Shown here: piece after piece, positions 12,934 through 17,043 of the stretch
How positions within the stretch are numbered: position 1 is the first letter of the stretch
How the letters are laid out: each line of letters begins with the position of its first letter
Source of the DNA: Actinomycetes bacterium
GTDB lineage: Bacteria; Actinomycetota; Actinomycetes; Streptosporangiales; Streptosporangiaceae
DNA length: 17,043 nt
Direction of reading: 5' to 3'
NCBI GenBank assembly: GCA_025964635.1
Contig: JAOPYP010000383.1
Location: forward strand, 1 to 17,043
Program-made: the position numbers and the translations under genes
The notes under the pieces: model-generated
Database searches by the model: none
What the model was told of the DNA's origin: nothing
The model's input: the letters and a program-made list of their open reading frames with translations, nothing else

Positions 12934-12987
12934 CGCGCGTCTCCCGATCTGGTTAAGAGAAGTGGACCACGGGTAGGGCAGCCTGCC
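12934..12987. promoter_or_regulatory. 54-bp divergent gap folD-like / aldehyde oxidoreductase
   Basis: The two starts are back to back, so any promoters must overlap here or lie inside the coding ends. The AT-richest part is GGTTAAGAGAAG (12951-12962). I see no operator-like palindrome. Confidence 0.4.
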
Positions 12988-13527
12988 ATGGGAGATGTGA
13001 CAGTGCGTGTGAACGGCACGCCGCATTCGCTGGATGTCGACTCTCGCATGTCGCTGCTGGACCTGCTCCGTGAGCGCCTCGGGCTGACCGGCACTAAAAA
13101 GGGCTGCGATCACGGGCAGTGCGGCGCGTGCACGGTGCTGATCGACGGCCGCCGCGCCGTCTCCTGCCTGGCCCTGGCTGTCGCGCAGGATGGCGCGGAC
13201 GTGACGACGGTCGAGGGCCTGGCCGCAGACGGGGCGCTGCATCCGCTGCAGGCCGCGTTCATCGAGCGGGACGCGTTCCAGTGCGGGTACTGCACCCCGG
13301 GCCAGCTCTGCTCGGCCGCCGGGATGCTCGGCGAGGCCGGGCCCAGCGTGGTCACCGAGGACCTGACCGCGGACCCGCCGCTGTCCGCCGCGGAGATCCG
13401 GGAACGGATGAGCGGGAACCTGTGCCGGTGCGGCGCGTACGTGAACATCGTCGCGGCGATCGGCGACGTCGCGGCGGCGGGCGGCGCCGCGGACATGGCC
13501 ACGGCCGTGACCGGGACAGCCCGGTGA
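12988..13527 (+). CDS. Aldehyde oxidoreductase 2Fe-2S subunit (PaoA/YagT-like)
   Basis: 179-residue electron-transfer subunit of a molybdenum hydroxylase. The N-terminal plant-type 2Fe-2S domain has Cys40, Cys45, Cys48 and Cys60 (GCDHGQCGACTV). The helical second 2Fe-2S domain has Cys99, Cys102, Cys146 and Cys148 (QCGYCTPGQ, NLCRCGAY). It passes electrons from the Mo subunit to FAD. Unlike E. coli PaoA there is no Tat signal peptide, so the complex is predicted cytosolic. ATG 12988 is used; GTG 13003, with GGGAG seven to eight bases upstream, is a plausible alternative start. It is the first gene of a three-gene operon and ends in a GTGA overlap with the FAD subunit. Confidence 0.95.
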   Translation: MGDVTVRVNGTPHSLDVDSRMSLLDLLRERLGLTGTKKGCDHGQCGACTVLIDGRRAVSCLALAVAQDGADVTTVEGLAADGALHPLQAAFIERDAFQCGYCTPGQLCSAAGMLGEAGPSVVTEDLTADPPLSAAEIRERMSGNLCRCGAYVNIVAAIGDVAAAGGAADMATAVTGTAR

Positions 13528-14513
13528 AGCCGTTCGAGTACACGCGGGCCCGCGACGCGGGCGACGCGGTCGCCCGGTTCCGGGCCGGCGCCATGTACCT
13601 CGGCGGCGGAACCAACCTGGTCGACCTGATGCGGCTCGGCGTGGCGGAGCCGGATCACCTAGTCGACGTCAGCCGGGTCGGCGGTGACCGGATCGAGCCG
13701 GGCGGGGACGGCCTGCTGATCGGCGCGGGGGTCCGCAACAGCGACCTGGCCGCCCACCCGGTGGTCCGCGAGCGCTACCCGATGCTGGCCCGGGCCGTGC
13801 TGGCCGGCGCGTCGGGCCAGGTCAGGAACATGGCCACGATCGGCGGGAACCTGCTGCAGCGCACCCGCTGTCCCTATTTCCAGGACGTGTCCAAGCCGTG
13901 TAACAAGCGGCAGCCCGGCTCGGGCTGCCCGGCGGTCGCCGGTGACCACCGCAACCTGGCCATCCTCGGGCACTCCGCAGGCCTGGAGGCCGCGGCGCAG
14001 TGCGTGGCCACCCACCCGTCGGACATGGCGGTGGCGCTCGCCGCGCTGGACGCGCAGGTGCACGTCACCGGGCCGGACGGCAGCCGCGTGGTGCCCATGC
14101 CGGGCCTGCACCGGCTGCCCGGCGACGAGCCGGACCGGGACACCGTGCTGAGACCCGGAGACCTGATCACCGCGGTGGAACTGCCGCCCCCGCCTCCCGG
14201 CCGGTCCACCTACCGCAAGGTGCGCGAGCGCGCCTCGTTCGCGTTCGCGCTCGTCTCACTGGCTGCCGTGCTGGACGTCGGCCGCGACGGGACAGTCCGC
14301 GGCTGCCGGCTGGCCCTCGGCGGGGTGGCGCACACGCCCTGGCGGGCGGCCCGCGCCGAGCGGGCCCTGACCGGGGCGCCGGCCACGGCGGAGGAGTTCA
14401 CCCGGGCCGCCGGCGCCGAGCTGGCCGAGGCGCAACCGCTGCCCCGCAACGGCTACAAGGTGACGCTGGCCCGCAACCTGATCGTCGCCACGCTGCAGGA
14501 GCTGCTGCCGTGA
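13524..14513 (+). CDS. Aldehyde oxidoreductase FAD / extra Fe-S subunit (PaoB/YagS-like)
   Basis: 329-residue FAD-binding subunit of the molybdenum hydroxylase. FAD contacts are expected from YLGGGTNLVDLMRLGV (25-40) and RNMATIGGNLLQRT (101-114). Cys116, Cys126 and Cys135 (RCPYFQD, PCNKRQPGSGC), with Cys160 as a likely fourth ligand, match the additional 4Fe-4S insert that distinguishes PaoB-type from ordinary xanthine-dehydrogenase FAD subunits. The C-terminal CO-dehydrogenase-flavoprotein domain is complete (RERASFAFALVSLAAVLDVG). GTG 13524 overlaps the upstream stop (GTGA), and the 3' end overlaps the next start in the same way, so subunit synthesis is coupled. Confidence 0.94.
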   Translation: MKPFEYTRARDAGDAVARFRAGAMYLGGGTNLVDLMRLGVAEPDHLVDVSRVGGDRIEPGGDGLLIGAGVRNSDLAAHPVVRERYPMLARAVLAGASGQVRNMATIGGNLLQRTRCPYFQDVSKPCNKRQPGSGCPAVAGDHRNLAILGHSAGLEAAAQCVATHPSDMAVALAALDAQVHVTGPDGSRVVPMPGLHRLPGDEPDRDTVLRPGDLITAVELPPPPPGRSTYRKVRERASFAFALVSLAAVLDVGRDGTVRGCRLALGGVAHTPWRAARAERALTGAPATAEEFTRAAGAELAEAQPLPRNGYKVTLARNLIVATLQELLP

Positions 14514-16531
14514 ACCGGATCGAGGGACGCGACAAGGTCACCGGGCGGGCCCGGTACGCCTACGAATACCCAGCCGACGGCGTCGCGTACGCCTATGCAG
14601 TGCAGTCGGGCGTGGCCCGGGGCCGGATTGCCTCGGTTGACGCGCTCGGCGTGCTCGCGATGCCCGGCGTGCTCGCTGTGCTGTCCTGCGCCGAGCCGCC
14701 CGCGCTGAGCGCCGACGCGAGCCCTGAGCTGGCCTTGTTCCAGACCCGGGACGTCGCCTACCGCGGGCAGATCGTGGCCGGGATCGTGGCCGAGACGCTG
14801 GAGGCGGCCCGGGCCGCCGAGCGGGAACTGCGGATCAGCTACGAGGCTGAGCCGCACGACGTCCGGCTGCGGCCGGATCACCCGGGCCTGTACGCGCCGG
14901 ACAAGGTCAACCCCAACTTTCCCACCGACACCGAGAAAGGCGACGTGAACGCCGGGCTGGCCGCCGCCGCGGTATCCATCGACGCCACCTACGCCACCCC
15001 GACGCAGCACAACAACCCGATGGAACCCCATGCCGCGATGGCGGTCTGGGACGCCGGCGGCGCGCTGACCGTCTACGACTCCACCCAGGGCGCGTCCGCC
15101 GACCGGGACATGATCGCGGCGGCGCTCGGCCTGGCCCCGGAGCGGGTCCGGGTGGTCTCCCCGCACGTCGGCGGCGGCTTCGGGTCCAAGGGCACCACCC
15201 GGCCGCACGCGATCCTGGCCGCGCTCGCGGCGCGCGCCGCCGGCCGCCCGGTGAAGGTGGCGCTGACCCGGCAGCAGATGTTCGACGTCACCGGGTACCG
15301 GACCCCGACGATCCAGCGGCTGCGGCTCGGCGCGGACCCGGAGGGCCGGCTGACCGCGCTCGTGCACGACGTGATCGAGCAGAGCTCCACCCTGGTCGAG
15401 TTCGCCGAGCAGACCGCCACTCCCTCCCGGGTCATGTACGCGGCGCCCGCGCTGCGGACCACGCACCGGCTGGTGCGGCTCGATGTGCCCACCCCGTCCT
15501 GGATGCGGGCGCCCGGGGAGTGCCCCGGGATGTTCGCGCTCGAGTCGGCTATGGACGAGCTGGCGATCGCCGCCGGCCTCGATCCCGTCGAACTGCGGGT
15601 GCGGAACGAGCCGGACACCGAACCAGAGAGCGGCCTGCCGTTCAGTTCCCGGAACCTGGTCGGCTGCCTGCGCGAGGGGGCCCGCCGGTTCGGCTGGGAC
15701 CACCGCGACCCGCGGCCGGGACTCCGGCAGGAGGGCCGGTGGCTGATCGGTACTGGCATGGCCGCGTCTACCTACCCGGCCCGGCGCCGGCCGTCCCAGG
15801 CGACGGCGGCCACGGCGGACGGCGGTTTCGTGGTCCGGATCGCCGCCGCTGACATCGGCACCGGGGCCCGCACCGCGCTGACCCGGATCGCGGCGCAGGC
15901 CCTGGACACCTCCGCCGACCGGGTCCGGGTGGAGCTGGGCGACAGCGCGCTGCCCACGGCGTCCCTGGCGGGTGGCTCGATGGGCACTAGCTCGTGGGGG
16001 TCGGCGGTCGTGAAGGCGTGTGAGGCCATGCTCAAGGACGGCCACAGCGGCCGCGCCGACACCACGGAGGACGTGAAGGGCGACACCGGCTTCGCCCGGC
16101 ACGCGTTCGGCGCCCAGTTCGCGGAGGTCTGGGTGGATCCGGCGACCGGCGAGGTGCGGGTGCCGCGGCTGCTCGGCGTGTTCGCGGTCGGCCGGGTCAT
16201 CGATGAGACGCTCGCCCGGTCCCAGTTGATCGGCGGCATGACCATGGGGCTGGGTATGGCGCTGATGGAGGAGACCGAGATGGACGAGGAGGCCGGCGGC
16301 TTCCTCAACCGCGACCTGGCCCAGTACCACGTGGCCGCCTGCGCGGACGTGCAGGACATCGATGCGATGTGGATCGACGAGGAAGACGGGCACCTCAACC
16401 CGATGGGCGCCAAGGGCATCGGCGAGATCGGCATCGTGGGCACGGCGGCGGCCGTGGCCAACGCCGTCTATCACGCCACCGGGCGCCGGATCCGCGACCT
16501 GCCGATCACCCCAGCGAAGATCCTCGACTAG
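14510..16531 (+). CDS. Aldehyde oxidoreductase molybdopterin subunit (PaoC/YagR-like)
   Basis: 673-residue catalytic subunit that binds molybdenum cofactor and hydroxylates an aldehyde or related substrate. It opens NRIEGRDKVTGRARYAYEYP, has VVSPHVGGGFGSKGTTRPHA (about 214-233), the substrate-side Arg333 in MRAPGECPGMFALESAMDEL, ADIGTGARTALTRIA and GGSMGTSSWGSAVV, and ends with GAKGIGEIG containing the catalytic base Glu639. It is somewhat shorter than PaoC (about 730): the segment after SSWGSAVVKACEAM is abbreviated and the N-terminus is clipped, but all active-site blocks are present. GTG 14510 overlaps the upstream stop. No PaoD/XdhC-type cofactor-insertion chaperone is encoded next to it. 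It is convergent with the Clp N-domain gene, 36 bases away. Confidence 0.94.
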   Translation: MNRIEGRDKVTGRARYAYEYPADGVAYAYAVQSGVARGRIASVDALGVLAMPGVLAVLSCAEPPALSADASPELALFQTRDVAYRGQIVAGIVAETLEAARAAERELRISYEAEPHDVRLRPDHPGLYAPDKVNPNFPTDTEKGDVNAGLAAAAVSIDATYATPTQHNNPMEPHAAMAVWDAGGALTVYDSTQGASADRDMIAAALGLAPERVRVVSPHVGGGFGSKGTTRPHAILAALAARAAGRPVKVALTRQQMFDVTGYRTPTIQRLRLGADPEGRLTALVHDVIEQSSTLVEFAEQTATPSRVMYAAPALRTTHRLVRLDVPTPSWMRAPGECPGMFALESAMDELAIAAGLDPVELRVRNEPDTEPESGLPFSSRNLVGCLREGARRFGWDHRDPRPGLRQEGRWLIGTGMAASTYPARRRPSQATAATADGGFVVRIAAADIGTGARTALTRIAAQALDTSADRVRVELGDSALPTASLAGGSMGTSSWGSAVVKACEAMLKDGHSGRADTTEDVKGDTGFARHAFGAQFAEVWVDPATGEVRVPRLLGVFAVGRVIDETLARSQLIGGMTMGLGMALMEETEMDEEAGGFLNRDLAQYHVAACADVQDIDAMWIDEEDGHLNPMGAKGIGEIGIVGTAAAVANAVYHATGRRIRDLPITPAKILD

Positions 16532-16567
16532 CACCCCGAAGCTCCCTGGCTACCGCCGTGGGCCCGG

Positions 16568-17043
16568 TCAGCTGGCCGAGCGGTAGCGGTCCACGATCGC
16601 GGCCCGCAGCGCGGCCGCTGACACGCCGACCTCCTCCAGCATGGGGGGCACCAGCCCCCGGTTCGTGGCAAGCAGGCCGAGCGCGATGTGCTCGACGCCG
16701 ATGCCGCTGTCGTGCCGGGCCACCGCCTCGCGGAGCGTGTTGTGCAGGCACTGCTTGGCCCCAGGGGTGAACGGGATGTGCCCGGCAGGCTGGTCACCGG
16801 TCGCCGCGTAGCGGCCTCCGGAGCCCGCACCTGCGGCTGGCACCATGTGCCGGGCCAGGCGCCGCCGGCGCCAGCGGCGCAGCCGGCCCCGGGCCGCCGG
16901 GCCGGAACGGCGGCGCACGGCCCGGCCAGCCTGGCTCAGGGCCTGCGCGCCGAACGACGCCTCGGTCCTGGCCCGCACGGCGTCGAGGTCGATCCCGATC
17001 GTGGCCAGCGCGTCCTGGTCGAGGTCGGCGAACAGGCCCGCCC
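16568..17043 (-). CDS. Clp N-domain protein (5' end cut)
   Basis: 157 residues visible; the frame runs off the right edge, so the start is missing. It ends the first Clp_N repeat (ALATIGIDLDAVRARTEASF), then a very basic linker (RRWRRRRLARHM), then a second Clp_N repeat: FTPGAKQCLHNTLREAVARH, GIGVEHIALGLLATNRGLVP, PPMLEEVGVSAAALRAAIVD. There is no AAA+ ATPase part after it, so it is a stand-alone Clp N-domain protein rather than ClpA/ClpC; in actinomycetes such proteins are usually of unknown role, perhaps adaptors or competitors for Clp substrates. The basic linker, with runs of Arg, is unusual. It is convergent with the aldehyde oxidoreductase operon. Confidence 0.88.
   Translation of the reverse strand, partial: AGLFADLDQDALATIGIDLDAVRARTEASFGAQALSQAGRAVRRRSGPAARGRLRRWRRRRLARHMVPAAGAGSGGRYAATGDQPAGHIPFTPGAKQCLHNTLREAVARHDSGIGVEHIALGLLATNRGLVPPMLEEVGVSAAALRAAIVDRYRSAS

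Noticed and set aside
12934..13242. Upstream extension of the folD-like frame to 13242
   Set aside because: It is antisense to the 2Fe-2S subunit; the FolD fold starts at GTG 12933 next to a ribosome site.
14453..16534. 693-codon minus-strand open frame opposite the molybdopterin subunit
   Set aside because: Shadow of a well-supported gene; composition is biased and no motif is recognisable.
1..17043. tRNA, rRNA, CRISPR array, riboswitch or prophage
   Set aside because: No cloverleaf-like segment, regularly spaced repeat array, conserved RNA core or phage structural gene was recognised on reading; covariance-model searches were not possible here.

Overview
The window is about 17 kb of very GC-rich DNA with dense short-gap operons, frequent GTG starts and ATGA/GTGA stop-start overlaps. 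The gene families (Upp, divergent MarR/MFS pair, Asp23/DUF2273/DUF6286/AmaP cluster, PaoABC-type oxidoreductase, Clp N-domain protein) point to a high-GC actinomycete. I cannot name a genus from sequence alone. No rRNA, tRNA or CRISPR array was seen.

Layout. 1-1147 (-): GT4 glycosyltransferase, cut by the left edge. 1365-2009 (+): uracil phosphoribosyltransferase. 2029-5001 (-): a MarR regulator, then a catalytically complete aldehyde dehydrogenase, then a translationally coupled ALDH-like protein without catalytic residues; together these resemble a split ALDH16. 5002-5210: a dense control region with direct repeats, an 8-bp hairpin, a perfect TTGCTTGC/GCAAGCAA palindrome overlapping a good promoter, and a 35-codon leader ORF with seven consecutive Arg codons. 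The leader ORF overlaps the start of an MFS exporter (5211-6629, +) by GTGA.

6731-11044: an envelope-stress type island. On the minus strand an ECF-like sigma factor is followed by a protein with an N-terminal zinc anti-sigma (ZAS) motif fused to a C-terminal Asp23/Gls24 domain. Divergent from it on the plus strand are an Asp23 protein, a degenerate Asp23-like protein, a tiny HPD-containing J-domain-like protein, DUF2273, a second Asp23 protein, a DUF6286 protein and AmaP. The likely logic is a sigma factor controlled by an anti-sigma that carries the same domain as the structural proteins it may regulate. This is the best candidate for an undescribed system here.

11041-12053: an IS5-family insertion sequence with a frameshifted transposase, flanked by CTAG and inserted exactly at the amaP stop codon, leaving AmaP intact. 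12076-12933 (-): a FolD-like protein whose catalytic lysine position is isoleucine. 12988-16531 (+): three overlapping genes for a PaoABC/YagTSR-type molybdenum aldehyde oxidoreductase (2Fe-2S, FAD plus extra Fe-S, and molybdopterin subunits). 16568-17043 (-): the 3' part of a Clp N-domain protein, cut by the right edge.
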